Origin: Halochromatium sp.
Lineage (GTDB): Bacteria > Pseudomonadota > Gammaproteobacteria > Chromatiales > Chromatiaceae
Direction of reading: 5' to 3'
DNA length: 64,000 bases
Assembly: GCA_010912705.1 (NCBI GenBank)
Contig: POWB01000020.1
Span: forward strand, 32,975 to 96,974
Part shown: piece after piece, positions 30,984 to 40,788 of the stretch
Layout of the letters: every line of letters begins with the position of its first letter
How positions within the stretch are numbered: position 1 is the first letter of the stretch
Notes under the pieces: generated by a model
The model's input: the letters and a program-made list of their open reading frames with translations, nothing else
Database searches by the model: none
Told to the model about the DNA's origin: nothing
Made by a program: the position numbers and the translations under genes

Positions 30984-31892
30984 TTATCTCAGCTGACCAC
31001 GAAGTTGGGCCAACTCCGCGAGCAGCGCCTCTTTTTCGGCGCGCTCACGTTCTTTCTCCGCGCGCTCACGTTCTTTCTCCGCGCGTTCATGGTCTTTCTC
31101 ACGACGCTCCTGTTCAGCGAGCCGCTCGGCCGTTGCGGCTCGCTGCTCGGCCTGCGCGCGCGCCTGGCGATCCCGCTGCCAGTTCGGCAGCACGAAGGGC
31201 GCGTAGACTGGGTCCTCGAGCATCGCCTCTGGGCTCGGCTGGCGACTGAGATCCTCGAGCCGAAAGCGAAAGCCGGGCAGGATCGCTGAGCGGATGAGGC
31301 CGGCTTCGCGGGGGATGGGCTCGTAGAGACCGAAGGCGTTGCGCCGATAGAACAATTGCCAGCGCGGGTCATGGTGGATGATGTAGTACTCGGGCACGCC
31401 GGCGGCTTGATATTCGTCGTGCTTTTGCTCGGTGTCGCGCCGAATCTCGGCTGGGCTGCTGTCGGAGAGGGCTTCGACGCAGAGGTCGAAGGTGCCTTGG
31501 TAGGAGCGGTCCAGGTCCGCGAGCGGCTGGGGATTGCTGTCGAGCACCAGGCCGAGGTCGGGCTTGCGGATGGCGACCTTGTTCGGCAGGCTGAGGCGAA
31601 AGCCGAATTCCAGGCAGGTCAGGCGGGCGTTGTGGTGGCTGTCGAGGTAGAGCCGAAACAGCCCGAGCAACCATTGGTAGATCCAGGTGGTGAGGGCATC
31701 GGACACCGGCTTGACCTCCAGTACGCCGTTATTCCATTCGTAGCCGTTTTCGTGCTCATAATACTGGGCCCAGTAGTCGGCTTCGCTGACGCGGGTGCCT
31801 GCTGGCGGGTCGATGAGCGGTTGGCGTTCGGCATCGCCCTCTGGGGGGGCGGCGGGCCGCGGATGCTCGGCAAATGCGCGGGGCGACATCAT
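30984..31892 (-). CDS. Uma2-family (DUF820) PD-(D/E)XK protein with coiled-coil tail
   Basis: The 302-residue protein has the Uma2 fold of the restriction-endonuclease superfamily. The metal-site strands are AIRKPDLGLVLD and FDLCVEALSDSS, followed by KHDEYQAAGVPEYYIIH, which holds the family's helix and closing strand. From about residue 240 it becomes a charged coiled coil with a repeated ERERAEK heptad. Uma2 proteins are numerous in cyanobacteria and purple sulfur bacteria; their target is not established, and some family members are thought to be nucleases of mobile elements. Two ATGs are adjacent at the start. It stands alone upstream of a short gap to ribE. Confidence 0.85.
   Translation of the reverse strand: MMSPRAFAEHPRPAAPPEGDAERQPLIDPPAGTRVSEADYWAQYYEHENGYEWNNGVLEVKPVSDALTTWIYQWLLGLFRLYLDSHHNARLTCLEFGFRLSLPNKVAIRKPDLGLVLDSNPQPLADLDRSYQGTFDLCVEALSDSSPAEIRRDTEQKHDEYQAAGVPEYYIIHHDPRWQLFYRRNAFGLYEPIPREAGLIRSAILPGFRFRLEDLSRQPSPEAMLEDPVYAPFVLPNWQRDRQARAQAEQRAATAERLAEQERREKDHERAEKERERAEKERERAEKEALLAELAQLRGQLR
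31040..31100 (-). repeat. 21-bp tandem repeat in the coiled-coil coding region
   Basis: Two exact 21-bp units (31040-31060, 31061-31081) and one diverged unit encode successive ERERAEK heptads in the tail of the Uma2 protein. Because each unit is 21 bp, copy-number change would lengthen the coiled coil without shifting the frame. Confidence 0.8.
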
Positions 31893-31993
31893 GGGGCTCC
31901 TATGGATGCAGGCCAGTCCTGAAGTCTAGTGTGGCGCAAGCGGATTGACCAGCGGGAGCGCGGTCGGCGACAACCAAGACGGCTGGTTCCCGC

Positions 31994-32650
31994 TCAAGCA
32001 AACCCATGACGGCGCAGAAACTCCTCGGTCAGCCCCGCGCCCAGGTGCTCTGCCGCCTGCTCACCGAGCAGTAGGCGCTCGAGATACCGTGCGATCAGAT
32101 CGACCTCCAGATTCACCTGGGTGCCAACCTGATATTCGCTGATGATAGTCGCCCTGAGTGTGTGTGGAACGATGTTCAGCTCGAAGACCGCGCCCTTGAC
32201 CTTGTTCAGGGTCAAACTGATGCCGTCGACACAGATCGAGCCCTTCATCGCGATGTAGCGTGCCAGCTCGCCGGGGGCGTGGATTTGCAGACGCCAGGAG
32301 CGGGCATCCTCATGGATATCAAGCAGGGTCCCGACGCCATCGACATGGCCACTGACCAGGTGCCCGCCCAGCGGCGTCGACAAGCGCAGCGCCTGTTCTA
32401 GGTTGACCCGCGCGCCAGCCTTGAGCCTGCCCAGGGTCGTCAACGAGAGGCTCTCGCGAGAGACATCGGCCGCAAACCCACGCGGCGTCAGCTCGACCGC
32501 GGTCAGGCAGACGCCATTGACGGCAATGCTATCGCCGACCGAGACCTGACTGAGATCGAGCGCACCTGAGTCAATCCGGATGCGCTGATCGCCGCCGCGC
32601 TCCTCAAGCGCCTCGATCCGACCAACAGCCTCAATGATCCCGGTGAACAT
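31994..32650 (-). CDS. ribE: Riboflavin synthase alpha chain
   Basis: The enzyme dismutates two 6,7-dimethyl-8-ribityllumazine molecules to riboflavin and the pyrimidine precursor. The ATG at 32650 with GGAGG five bases upstream gives 218 residues starting MFTGIIEAVG, the canonical N terminus. Two homologous lumazine-binding repeats are visible: SVNGVCLTAVEL-like VGDSIAVNGVCLTAVEL in the first, and ICVDGISLTLNKV in the second, with GHVDGVG between. No FMN riboswitch is recognised upstream. The other riboflavin genes (ribBA, ribH) lie 2-3 kb away on the opposite strand. Confidence 0.96.
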   Translation of the reverse strand: MFTGIIEAVGRIEALEERGGDQRIRIDSGALDLSQVSVGDSIAVNGVCLTAVELTPRGFAADVSRESLSLTTLGRLKAGARVNLEQALRLSTPLGGHLVSGHVDGVGTLLDIHEDARSWRLQIHAPGELARYIAMKGSICVDGISLTLNKVKGAVFELNIVPHTLRATIISEYQVGTQVNLEVDLIARYLERLLLGEQAAEHLGAGLTEEFLRRHGFA

Positions 32651-33041
32651 CGCGACCTCCAAACAACCTCAGGACACTGACCAAGACGGCGCTCGCGCTG
32701 GCGCGCTTGACCGACTTAGGCCGCAAAGCTCGCAACGACTGCGAGAGATGAGCGCAAGCCGTTCCCCTGCTTGACGTTTTAGACCTGATCCACAGCGCCT
32801 GTGGATAAGTCGGTGGATACATTGTCGAAACCCTTACTAAGTGCATGAGTGTTTGCTGCTTACTTCAAATTGGCCAAACGTTATCCTTCAATAATTTTTA
32901 ATTATCAAACAATAGCTTAGATAAAAACAAGCGGTTACGATTAGATGACAGCCAGAGCGGATGACAACTTGGGGAGCCGCGGCCTGACTTGTGGGCAACT
33001 CTAGGTCCGAGGTTTGACATTAACGCTGATTAACCCACAGA
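32651..33041. other. Intergenic region, locally AT-rich, no gene seen
   Basis: No coding frame or RNA is recognised. The centre (about 32,860-32,945) is clearly AT-rich and could carry the ribE promoter on the minus strand. I see no strong terminator for the membrane gene at 33042. Confidence 0.5.
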
Positions 33042-33428
33042 TCAGCGGGACAAACGCTGAAACAGGATGCTGAAAAGTACGATTGGGGCTGCCACCGCAA
33101 GGATCAGGGCCGCAAAACCGGCAAGCCAGCCGTTTGTCCGCCAGCTCAGCAAGGCAAACATCCCTACCAGAAAGAGCGCCCAGATCAGCAACTTCACAGC
33201 GACGATCGGCTCAGGCATGGCCAGCGTTGTTGCCAGTGCCGGCAGCGCAGAGGCAACCGACAACAGCAGTAGGCTTGGAATGCACATCAGCGCCGCATTG
33301 GGCAGCGCAAAGGGCTCGTAGCCATAGCGATCGACGGCGATGCGATTCAGCCCATGGATGGCACCGATCAGGGCCATAAACAACAAGAAAGCGAGCGTTA
33401 GCGTCAAGAGCATCATCATTGGCAGCAA
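33042..33428 (-). CDS. Small four-helix membrane protein, unknown
   Basis: The predicted 128-residue protein has four hydrophobic segments (LLTLTLAFLLFMALIGAI, ALMCIPSLLLLSVASALP, KLLIWALFLVGMFALL, GWLAGFAALILAVAAPIVLF) and short loops. No family is recognised. It follows lipA on the same strand after 47 bp and may be cotranscribed. The GC use and the spacing support a real gene. Confidence 0.65.
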   Translation of the reverse strand: MLPMMMLLTLTLAFLLFMALIGAIHGLNRIAVDRYGYEPFALPNAALMCIPSLLLLSVASALPALATTLAMPEPIVAVKLLIWALFLVGMFALLSWRTNGWLAGFAALILAVAAPIVLFSILFQRLSR

Positions 33429-33475
33429 ACAGTTCGCATCGCGCTAGCCGCTTCGGTCACGGACCAGGCGCAGTC

Positions 33476-34450
33476 TTAGCCGATCGCGCCCATCGCCTGC
33501 TGATCCGCATGATACGAAGAGCGTACCATCGGCCCACTGGCCACGTTGTTGAAGCCCATTCGCTCGCCGGCCTCGCGCAGCGCCTCGAACTCGGCCGGCT
33601 CCCAGTAGCGACGCACCGGCAGATGATCCCGGCTCGGCTGCAGATATTGGCCCAGGGTCAGCATATCGCAGCCGTGCGCGCGCAGATCGGCCATCACCGC
33701 TAGCACCTGCTCGGAGGTCTCACCAAGGCCCAGCATCAGCCCGGATTTGGTCGACACTTGCGGGTGCAGCGCCTTGAAGCGCTGCAGCAGCGCCAGCGAG
33801 CCGGCATAGTCAGCGCCCGGCCGCGCCTCAGCATAAAGCGCCGGCACGGTTTCCAGGTTATGGTTGAAGACATCAGGTATCGCATCACCGTTGAATACAG
33901 CCAACGCCCGCTCCTCACGGCCGCGAAAGTCTGGCACCAAGACCTCAAGCTTGGTCAGCGGACAACGCTGCCGTACCGCAGTCAAGCAGGCCGCGAAGTG
34001 CCCGGCGCCGCCATCGCGCAGATCATCGCGATCGACCGAGGTGATCACCACATAGCCGAGCCCCATGCGCTTGATCGACTCGGCGAGCAGCTCGGGCTCG
34101 GCCGTGTCGATCGGCTGCGGGCGGCCGTGAGCCACGTCACAGAACGGACAACGCCGGGTGCAGACATCACCCAGGATCATGAAGGTCGCTGTGCCATGGT
34201 TGAAGCACTCACCTAGGTTTGGGCACTGCGCCTCCTCGCAGACGGTTGCCAGTCGATTCTCGCGTAGCAGCCGTTTGATCCGCGCTACGCCCGGTCCGGT
34301 AGGCGCCTTGGCCCGAATCCAGGCCGGCTTGCGCGGAATCTCCGCAAGCCGTTCGACCTTGACCGGGATACGCGAGACCTTGTCGAGTCCGCGTTGATGG
34401 GTCTCTGGGCTGAGGCGTGAGGGGGCAATAAGCAAGCTGTGATCAGTCAT
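33476..34450 (-). CDS. lipA: Lipoyl synthase
   Basis: LipA is a radical-SAM enzyme that inserts two sulfurs into octanoyl groups on the E2 and H proteins. The 324 residues show both cluster motifs: the auxiliary [4Fe-4S] set in [12 protein letters not shown] and the radical-SAM set in [10 protein letters not shown]. Further marks are [44 protein letters not shown] and the C-terminal RSSYHA serine that ligates the auxiliary cluster. LipB is not in this window, so octanoate transfer must be encoded elsewhere. Confidence 0.97.
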   Translation of the reverse strand: MTDHSLLIAPSRLSPETHQRGLDKVSRIPVKVERLAEIPRKPAWIRAKAPTGPGVARIKRLLRENRLATVCEEAQCPNLGECFNHGTATFMILGDVCTRRCPFCDVAHGRPQPIDTAEPELLAESIKRMGLGYVVITSVDRDDLRDGGAGHFAACLTAVRQRCPLTKLEVLVPDFRGREERALAVFNGDAIPDVFNHNLETVPALYAEARPGADYAGSLALLQRFKALHPQVSTKSGLMLGLGETSEQVLAVMADLRAHGCDMLTLGQYLQPSRDHLPVRRYWEPAEFEALREAGERMGFNNVASGPMVRSSYHADQQAMGAIG

Positions 34451-34500
34451 AGAGGAGAGAGATGCTTATCATTTGGCGGTATTCAATTCATTCAGTCTAG

Positions 34501-34550
34501 CATCAGCAGCTCAGCAGCTCAGCAGCCCAGCAGCTCAGTGGCTCAGTGGG
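34501..34550. repeat. Short tandem repeat of about 9-10 bp
   Basis: Units like cagcagct or cagtggct are repeated about five times (catcagcagctcagcagctc and on). It lies between the divergent lipA and ribBA genes, where it may space their promoters. Function unknown. Confidence 0.7.
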
Positions 34551-34653
34551 CAGCGCGGTGCTAACACGCCAGCAGCACCGAGTGACGCCCGGCAAGCACT
34601 GCGTTATCCTAGTCGGCTTGACCTCGCGCCGCTCGCCCTGACCTGCCCCAACC

Positions 34654-35769
34654 ATGAACCTCAACACGACCGAAGAGATCATCGACGAGCTCCGCGCTGG
34701 GCGCATGGTGGTGATCATGGACGACGAAGATCGCGAGAACGAGGGTGATCTGCTGCTGGCTGCCGATAGCGTCACGCCAGAGGCGATCAATTTCATGGCC
34801 AAGTACGGCCGTGGTCTGATCTGCCTGACCCTGGCCAAAGAGCGCTGCGAGCGACTACGGCTGCCGCTGATGGTCAACGCCAACAATGCGCCGCATGCCA
34901 CCGCGTTCACAGTCTCGATCGAGGCCGCGCATGGCGTCACCACCGGCATCTCAGCGGCCGATCGCGCCCGTACAGTCGCTGCCGCGGTCGCCGCTGACGC
35001 CAAGCCGAGCGATCTGGTCCAGCCTGGGCATATCTTCCCGCTCATGGCACAGCCGGGCGGCGTCTTGGTACGCGCCGGCCATACCGAGGCCGGCTGTGAT
35101 CTGGCCCGGCTCGCTGGGTTTGAACCGGCCGCCGTGATCGTCGAGATCCTGAACGAAGACGGCACCATGGCACGCCGTCCCGACCTCGAGACCTTCGCCG
35201 AGACCCATGGCCTGAAGATCGGCACCATCGCCGACCTGATCCACTATCGGGTCGCGAACGAAAAGGCCGTGATCCGCGAGGCGCAGGGTCGTCTGCCGAC
35301 AGCGTATGGGGACTTCGAGGTCACCGCCTACCGCGACACCATCGAGAACGACATCCATTTGGCGCTGGTCAAGGGCGAGATCGATCCTGAGCGACCGACG
35401 CTGGTCCGCGTGCATCTGCAAAATGCCCTCTGCGACCTGTTTGGCACCCAGCACCCCTCCTGTGGCTGGCCCCTGGACAATGTGATGCGGCAGATCGCCG
35501 AGGCGGGCGAAGGCGTGGTCGTGGTGCTGCGCAATCGCGATCAAGATGATGACGTCCTAGCCAAGCTGGCCGCGATCAGCGAGCCTGGCGACCAAGCAGC
35601 AGCGCCACCGCACCCACATAGCACCCGCAATGAGCTGCGCACCTATGGCATCGGCGCCCAGATCCTCGCTGATGTCGGCGTTCACAAGATGCGCGTCATG
35701 AGCGCACCCAAGGCCATGCACGGCATTTCCGGATTCGACCTCGAGGTGGTTGAATACCTCGGCGGCTAG
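34654..35769 (+). CDS. ribBA: 3,4-Dihydroxy-2-butanone 4-phosphate synthase with degenerate GTP cyclohydrolase II domain
   Basis: The N-terminal 200 residues form a complete RibB: VVIMDDEDRENEGDLLLAAD (metal and substrate acid loop), FMAKYGRGLICL, HATAFTVSIEA, HIFPLMAQPGGVLVRAGHTEA. The C-terminal 165 residues have the GTP cyclohydrolase II fold, but the Zn-binding signature (normally C-x10-C-x-C with GDVFGS) reads ALCDLFGTQHPSCGW, keeping too few Cys. Such RibB-RibA-like fusions are common in gammaproteobacteria and the second domain is usually inactive (family knowledge), so a separate ribA is expected elsewhere. It heads the operon ribBA-ribH-nusB-thiL-pgpA. Confidence 0.94.
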   Translation: MNLNTTEEIIDELRAGRMVVIMDDEDRENEGDLLLAADSVTPEAINFMAKYGRGLICLTLAKERCERLRLPLMVNANNAPHATAFTVSIEAAHGVTTGISAADRARTVAAAVAADAKPSDLVQPGHIFPLMAQPGGVLVRAGHTEAGCDLARLAGFEPAAVIVEILNEDGTMARRPDLETFAETHGLKIGTIADLIHYRVANEKAVIREAQGRLPTAYGDFEVTAYRDTIENDIHLALVKGEIDPERPTLVRVHLQNALCDLFGTQHPSCGWPLDNVMRQIAEAGEGVVVVLRNRDQDDDVLAKLAAISEPGDQAAAPPHPHSTRNELRTYGIGAQILADVGVHKMRVMSAPKAMHGISGFDLEVVEYLGG

Positions 35770-35801
35770 CGTTTTAGAGCAGCAGTTAACAGTAGATAAA
35801 G

Positions 35802-36269
35802 ATGATCAAGACCTATGAAGGCGCGCTGCGCGCCGGCAATGCGAGATACTGCCTGGTGGTATCACGCTGGAACAGCTTCATCGTCGATAGCCTCGAGAAG
35901 GGCGCTATCGACAGCCTCAAGCGCCACGGCGCCGAAGAGGCCGACCTCAGCATCGTGCGGGTGCCGGGCGCCTTTGAGATGCCGGTGGTCATCGAGCGCA
36001 TCGCGGCCAAGGGCGATCATGACGCCATCATCGCGCTCGGCGCGGTGATCCGCGGCGGCACGCCACACTTCGAGTACGTGGCGAGTGAATGCGTCAAAGG
36101 CATGGCCCAGGTCAGCCTCAAGCACGGGCTTCCGGTCACCTTCGGCGTGCTGACGGTGGATACCATCGAGCAGGCCATTGAGCGCGCCGGCACCAAGGCC
36201 GGCAACAAGGGCGCTGAGGCCGCGCTCTCGGCGATTGAGATGGTCGACCTGCTGCGCGGACTTTCCTGA
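35802..36269 (+). CDS. ribH: 6,7-Dimethyl-8-ribityllumazine synthase
   Basis: RibH condenses the RibB product with the pyrimidine to give lumazine, the substrate of RibE. The 155 residues show [47 protein letters not shown] with the catalytic His, and [18 protein letters not shown]. The length is that of the icosahedral or pentameric enzyme. It is 32 bp after ribBA and one base before the nusB ATG. Confidence 0.97.
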   Translation: MIKTYEGALRAGNARYCLVVSRWNSFIVDSLEKGAIDSLKRHGAEEADLSIVRVPGAFEMPVVIERIAAKGDHDAIIALGAVIRGGTPHFEYVASECVKGMAQVSLKHGLPVTFGVLTVDTIEQAIERAGTKAGNKGAEAALSAIEMVDLLRGLS

Positions 36270-36270
36270 G

Positions 36271-36819
36271 ATGGCTGGACGCCGCAGCGAGGCGCGTCGC
36301 TATGCCGTACTCGCGCTCTATCAATGGCAGGTCAGCGCACAAACGCCCGCCGAGATCGCCAGCCATTTCTTCGACGACCCGTCCTGGATGGAGGCGATTG
36401 CCGAAGGCATGTCCGAAGACCCTGTCGAGACAGCTGCCGCCGCGTCAAGCGGCAATAACGACCGGTCGACAGGCAAGCCGGCCAAGCAATCGGCGAGCGT
36501 CCGAGCATACGATCATCAACTCTTCAGCAGCCTGCTGCGCGGGATTCCAGAGAAGGCCGACGAGATCGACGACGCCTTGCGTGGTAACCTCGATCGCTCA
36601 CTGCAGAGCCTCGACCCGGTCGAGCGCAGCATCCTGCGCATCGGCACCTATGAATTGCTGTACAGTCATGAACTGCCGGTGCGCGTGGTCATCAATGAGG
36701 CCGTCGAACTGGCCAAGGCCTTCGGCGCCGAGCAGGGACATCGCTATGTCAATGCAGTGCTGGACCGAGTCGCACGCTCGGCTCGCGCCGATGAGCTTGC
36801 CCGCAAGACACCCGCTTAG
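36271..36819 (+). CDS. nusB: Transcription antitermination factor NusB with internal insertion
   Basis: The true start is the ATG at 36271, one base after the ribH stop; it gives MAGRRSEARRYAVLALYQWQ, the typical NusB N terminus. At 182 residues it is about 40 longer than the E. coli protein. The extra part, about residues 47-80, is Ala/Ser/Gly-rich and low in complexity (AAAASSGNNDRSTGKPAK) and should be a surface loop. The C-terminal half is canonical: LDPVERSILRIGTYELLY, RVVINEAVELAKAFGAE and YVNAVLDRVAR. NusB acts with NusE at boxA in rRNA antitermination. Confidence 0.95.
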   Translation: MAGRRSEARRYAVLALYQWQVSAQTPAEIASHFFDDPSWMEAIAEGMSEDPVETAAAASSGNNDRSTGKPAKQSASVRAYDHQLFSSLLRGIPEKADEIDDALRGNLDRSLQSLDPVERSILRIGTYELLYSHELPVRVVINEAVELAKAFGAEQGHRYVNAVLDRVARSARADELARKTPA

Positions 36820-36853
36820 CCGATAACAACCGCGCCCGTTGAGAGCCCTCGCG

Positions 36854-37813
36854 ATGTCCGAATTCAACCTGATACAGCGACACCTCACTGGCCTTGGCAG
36901 TCCGCGCGACGATGTCCTGCTCGATATCGGCGATGACTGCGCCCTGCTGCAGGTGCCGTCCGATCGCGAGCTAGCGATCAGTATCGATACGCTGGTCGCC
37001 GGCGTCCACTTCCTGCCCGAGACCGCCCCTGAGGGCCTAGGCCATAAGTCACTCGCGGTCGGCCTCAGCGACCTGGCGGCGGTCGGCGCCGAGCCGGCCT
37101 GGGCGACCCTGGCACTGACGCTGCCCGAGCCGGACGAGGCTTGGCTACAGGCCTTCGCACAGGGTTTTGCCGAGCTAGCGCGTCAGGAAGACGTCCGCCT
37201 CGTCGGTGGCGATCTGACCCGCGGCCCCTTGACCATCTCAGTGCAGGTGCATGGTTTCGTGCCCGAGGGCCATACGCTACGCCGCTCAGGTGCGCGGACC
37301 GGCGATCTGATCTGCGTGAGTGGCGCGCTCGGCGACGCTGGGCTCGCACTGCAACATCTGCAGCGCGGCGAGCCGCTTGGCGACTATCTGCGCCAGCGCC
37401 TTGAGCGGCCGACGCCGCGAGTCACCTTGGGTGAGGTCTTGCGTGGGGTCGCGACTGCTGCGATTGACCTCTCAGACGGCCTCGCCTCAGACCTGGGTCA
37501 TCTCCTTACCGCCTCCGGCTGCGGCGCCCGCATCGAGCTCGACCGCCTACCGCTTGCCGATCAGGTCGCTGGCGAGGTCGCAGCCAGCAGCGATTGGTCT
37601 TTACCACTCACGGCCGGCGATGACTATGAGCTTTGCTTTACCATACCCAAGTCGCATCTTGCCGAGCTCAAGGTGCTCGCCGCCGCCGCCGGCTGCCCGT
37701 TGACTCAGATCGGCGAGATCGAATCGCGCCCCGGGCTGCGCTGGATGACCGCTGATGGCCATCAATGGCACTGTGACCACAGCGGCTACGATCATTTTGC
37801 CGCTAATGGGTGA
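36854..37813 (+). CDS. thiL: Thiamine-monophosphate kinase
   Basis: ThiL makes thiamine diphosphate from thiamine phosphate and ATP. The ATG at 36854 gives 319 residues starting MSEFNLIQRHL, as in the family; the longer frame starts with TTG. Conserved acidic sites for Mg-ATP are seen in DIGDDCALL, SIDTLVAGVHF, GHKSLAVGLSDLAAVGAEP, GGDLTRGPLTISVQVHG, DLSDGLASDLGHL and GDDYELCFT. It sits between nusB and pgpA in the conserved order. Confidence 0.96.
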   Translation: MSEFNLIQRHLTGLGSPRDDVLLDIGDDCALLQVPSDRELAISIDTLVAGVHFLPETAPEGLGHKSLAVGLSDLAAVGAEPAWATLALTLPEPDEAWLQAFAQGFAELARQEDVRLVGGDLTRGPLTISVQVHGFVPEGHTLRRSGARTGDLICVSGALGDAGLALQHLQRGEPLGDYLRQRLERPTPRVTLGEVLRGVATAAIDLSDGLASDLGHLLTASGCGARIELDRLPLADQVAGEVAASSDWSLPLTAGDDYELCFTIPKSHLAELKVLAAAAGCPLTQIGEIESRPGLRWMTADGHQWHCDHSGYDHFAANG

Positions 37814-37909
37814 CGACCGCGACTCCGCGCACAGGCACCAATTGACCTGCTCAAGGCATCGAAAACCATCACCTCTCAACCTCTACTCAACTTCTATTGG
37901 AGATCACCA

Positions 37910-38449
37910 ATGAGCACGACCCCAACAACCGATGCTGTCGCCAGCCCCAGATTCCAACCTACCCGTCCCGATCACCTGATCGCTTATGGCTTTGGTGCTG
38001 GCCTATCGCCGATGGCACCGGGCACTGTCGGCACCCTGGTCGCAATTCCAATCTACCTAGTGCTAGCCAACTTGCCCGGCCTGGTCTACCTGGTCGCCGT
38101 TGCTATCCTGATCGGCGTCGGCATTTGGGCCTGTAATAAGGTTATCGCCGAGACCGGCGAGGATGATCCGCCCTCCATCGTCTGGGATGAGGTGGTTGGC
38201 TTCCTGGTTGCCATGGCCGCTGCACCTGTGGTCAGCCTGGCCTGGATTCTGATGGGCTTCCTATTGTTCCGCCTCTTCGACATCTTCAAGCCTTGGCCAG
38301 TGAGCTGGGCGGAGGAGCGCTTCAGCGGTGGGCTTGGCATCATCGCCGACGACCTGGTCGCCGGCGCTATGACCTGGGTGGTCTTGACCTTCATGGCGAT
38401 GATTGTCAGCGCCTCGCTCGGGCATGGCGTCGCCACCCTCGCCCACTGA
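37910..38449 (+). CDS. pgpA: Phosphatidylglycerophosphatase A
   Basis: PgpA removes the phosphate from phosphatidylglycerophosphate in the inner membrane to give phosphatidylglycerol. The 179-residue protein shows the family marks [17 protein letters not shown], the acidic [14 protein letters not shown], and [17 protein letters not shown], with [10 protein letters not shown] and hydrophobic segments between. GGAG stands seven to eight bases before the ATG. It is the last gene of the riboflavin/nusB/thiL operon; parC starts 53 bp downstream. Confidence 0.95.
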   Translation: MSTTPTTDAVASPRFQPTRPDHLIAYGFGAGLSPMAPGTVGTLVAIPIYLVLANLPGLVYLVAVAILIGVGIWACNKVIAETGEDDPPSIVWDEVVGFLVAMAAAPVVSLAWILMGFLLFRLFDIFKPWPVSWAEERFSGGLGIIADDLVAGAMTWVVLTFMAMIVSASLGHGVATLAH

Positions 38450-38502
38450 TTCTGGACTCATCATGCAAGGACGCCAAAGCCGCGCGAATCCAAGACATCT
38501 GC

Positions 38503-40752
38503 ATGAGCGAAAACCCCATCTATAGTCCTGAAGGCCTTGAGCAGCTGCCGCTGCATCTCTTTAGCGAAAAGGCCTACCTCGATTACTCGATGTACGTGAT
38601 CTTGGATCGGGCCTTGCCGCACATCGGCGATGGGTTGAAGCCGGTCCAGCGACGCATCCTTTATGCGATGTCCGATCTCGGGCTCACGGCCACGGCCAAG
38701 TTCAAGAAATCGGCGCGTACCGTCGGCGACGTGCTTGGTAAGTTCCATCCGCATGGCGACAGCGCCTGCTATGAAGCGATGGTGCTGATGGCGCAGTCGT
38801 TCAGCTATCGCTATCCGCTGATCGATGGCCAAGGCAACTGGGGCTCGTCGGATGATCCTAAATCGTTTGCGGCGATGCGCTACACCGAGTCGCGTCTCAC
38901 GCCCTATGCTGATCTGCTGTTGGCCGAGGTCGCACAGGGCACGGTCGACTGGCAGCCGAACTTCGATGGCACCTTGGAGGAGCCGAAAACGCTACCAGCG
39001 CGGTTGCCAAACCTGCTGCTGAATGGCACCAGCGGCATCGCGGTCGGCATGGCCACCGACATCCCATCGCACAATCTGCGCGAGGTCGCCAAGGCCTGCA
39101 TCCATCTGCTCAAGCATCCAAACGCTGAGCTGGATACCTTGATGCGCTTCATCCCCGGGCCAGACTTCCCGACCGCGGCCGAGATCATTACGCCGCCGGC
39201 CGAGCTACGGCGGATGTACGAGACCGGGCACGGCTCGGTCAAGCAACGTGCCTGCTACGAGCTAGAGCAGGGCGACATCATCATCACCGCCCTACCCTAT
39301 CAGGTCTCCGGCAGCCGAGTGATGGAGCAGATCGCCGCCCAAATGCAGGCGAAGAAGCTGCCGATGCTGGAAGATCTGCGCGATGAATCAGACCATGAAT
39401 GCCCGACCCGGCTGGTACTGGTGCCGCGCTCGAACCGCATCGATGTCGCGCGGCTGATGTCGCACCTGTTCGCCACCACCGATCTCGAGCGCAGCTATCG
39501 GGTCAACATGAACCTGATCGCGCTCAACGGCCGGCCGCGGGTCATGAGCCTGCACGAGATCCTGACCGAATGGCTGAGCTATCGGCGCGCCACCGTCCGC
39601 CGCCGACTCCAGCATCGGCTCGACAAGGTGCTCGAGCGACTGCACCTGTTGGATGGCCTGCTGATCGCCTTTCTGAATATCGACGAGGTGATCCGCATCA
39701 TCCGTACCGAAGACGAGCCGAAGCCGGTGCTGATGGCGCACTTCGGCCTCTCCGAGGTTCAGGCCGACTATGTGCTGAATACGCGGCTGCGTCAGCTCGC
39801 GCGGCTCGAGGAGATGAAGATCCGCGCCGAGCAGGATGCACTGGCCAAGGAGCGTGATGGCATCCAGGCCATCCTCGGCGACGAGACCAAGCTCCGCGAC
39901 CTGATCATCGACGAGATCCGACAGGACACCGAGCAGCACGGCGATGCGCGCCGCTCGCCGCTGACCGAACGGCCGCTTGCCGCGGCACTCAACGAGACCG
40001 AGCTGACCCCAAGCGAGCCGGTCACTCTGGTGCTGTCGGAAAAGGGTTGGGTGCGGCAGGGCAAAGGCCATGAGATTGATGGCGCTAGCCTGTCATACAA
40101 ATCAGGAGATCGGTTCCTGTCCGCCGCGCGACTGCGTAGCAATCAGCCGGCCGTGTTCCTAGATAGCAGCGGGCGCAGCTATTCGCTGCCAGCGCATTCG
40201 CTGCCCTCGGCGCGCGGACAGGGCGAGCCCTTGACCGGCCGGCTCGATCCGCCTAAGGGCGCGAGCTTCATCGCAGTGCTCGGCGGCGATCCCGCGCAGC
40301 GTCTGATCCTAGCCTCGGATGCCGGCTATGGCTTTATTTGCGCACTGGAATCGCTCATTGCCAAGCCGCGCGGCGGCAAAGCGGTCCTGACCCTGCCCGA
40401 GGGCGCTCAGGTGATGCTCCCGGTGCCAGTCTCGAACGAACCGGATGCGCTGATTGCGGTCGCCACCAGCGCTGGTCATCTGCTGATCTTCCCAGTTGCC
40501 GAGCTGCCGGAGCTGGCGCGCGGCAAGGGCAACAAGCTCATTGGTATCCCCAGCGCCCGCGTCAAATCGCGAGAGGAGGTGGTCGCGGCAATCTGTACCC
40601 TGCCACCTAGCGCCAGTCTGAGCATCCTCAGCGGCAAGCGGCAACTGACGCTGAAACCGGCTGATCGCGAGCGCTATCAAGCCGAACGTGGACGACGCGG
40701 GGCCTTGTTACCGCGAGGACTACAGCGCGTCGAAGGGATGGCAGCTGTATAG
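38503..40752 (+). CDS. parC: DNA topoisomerase IV subunit A
   Basis: ParC is the DNA-cutting subunit of topoisomerase IV, which unlinks replicated chromosomes. I place the start at the ATG at 38503 ([18 protein letters not shown]), giving 749 residues; the upstream 70 codons overlap pgpA in another frame. Seen are [20 protein letters not shown], the quinolone region [15 protein letters not shown] (with the susceptible Ser and Glu), and [15 protein letters not shown] with the catalytic Tyr. The C-terminal beta-pinwheel is shorter than in GyrA. parE is not adjacent. Confidence 0.96.
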   Translation: MSENPIYSPEGLEQLPLHLFSEKAYLDYSMYVILDRALPHIGDGLKPVQRRILYAMSDLGLTATAKFKKSARTVGDVLGKFHPHGDSACYEAMVLMAQSFSYRYPLIDGQGNWGSSDDPKSFAAMRYTESRLTPYADLLLAEVAQGTVDWQPNFDGTLEEPKTLPARLPNLLLNGTSGIAVGMATDIPSHNLREVAKACIHLLKHPNAELDTLMRFIPGPDFPTAAEIITPPAELRRMYETGHGSVKQRACYELEQGDIIITALPYQVSGSRVMEQIAAQMQAKKLPMLEDLRDESDHECPTRLVLVPRSNRIDVARLMSHLFATTDLERSYRVNMNLIALNGRPRVMSLHEILTEWLSYRRATVRRRLQHRLDKVLERLHLLDGLLIAFLNIDEVIRIIRTEDEPKPVLMAHFGLSEVQADYVLNTRLRQLARLEEMKIRAEQDALAKERDGIQAILGDETKLRDLIIDEIRQDTEQHGDARRSPLTERPLAAALNETELTPSEPVTLVLSEKGWVRQGKGHEIDGASLSYKSGDRFLSAARLRSNQPAVFLDSSGRSYSLPAHSLPSARGQGEPLTGRLDPPKGASFIAVLGGDPAQRLILASDAGYGFICALESLIAKPRGGKAVLTLPEGAQVMLPVPVSNEPDALIAVATSAGHLLIFPVAELPELARGKGNKLIGIPSARVKSREEVVAAICTLPPSASLSILSGKRQLTLKPADRERYQAERGRRGALLPRGLQRVEGMAAV

Positions 40753-40788
40753 GAACCCTCGCCCGCTGGGCCGAGTCGTCTATGCGGA

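Noticed and set aside
32651..33041. FMN riboswitch before ribE
   Set aside because: The conserved RFN-element blocks are not seen on the minus strand upstream of ribE.
38293..38502. Upstream extension of parC
   Set aside because: These codons overlap pgpA in another frame and are Arg/His-rich; the conserved ParC start is at 38503.
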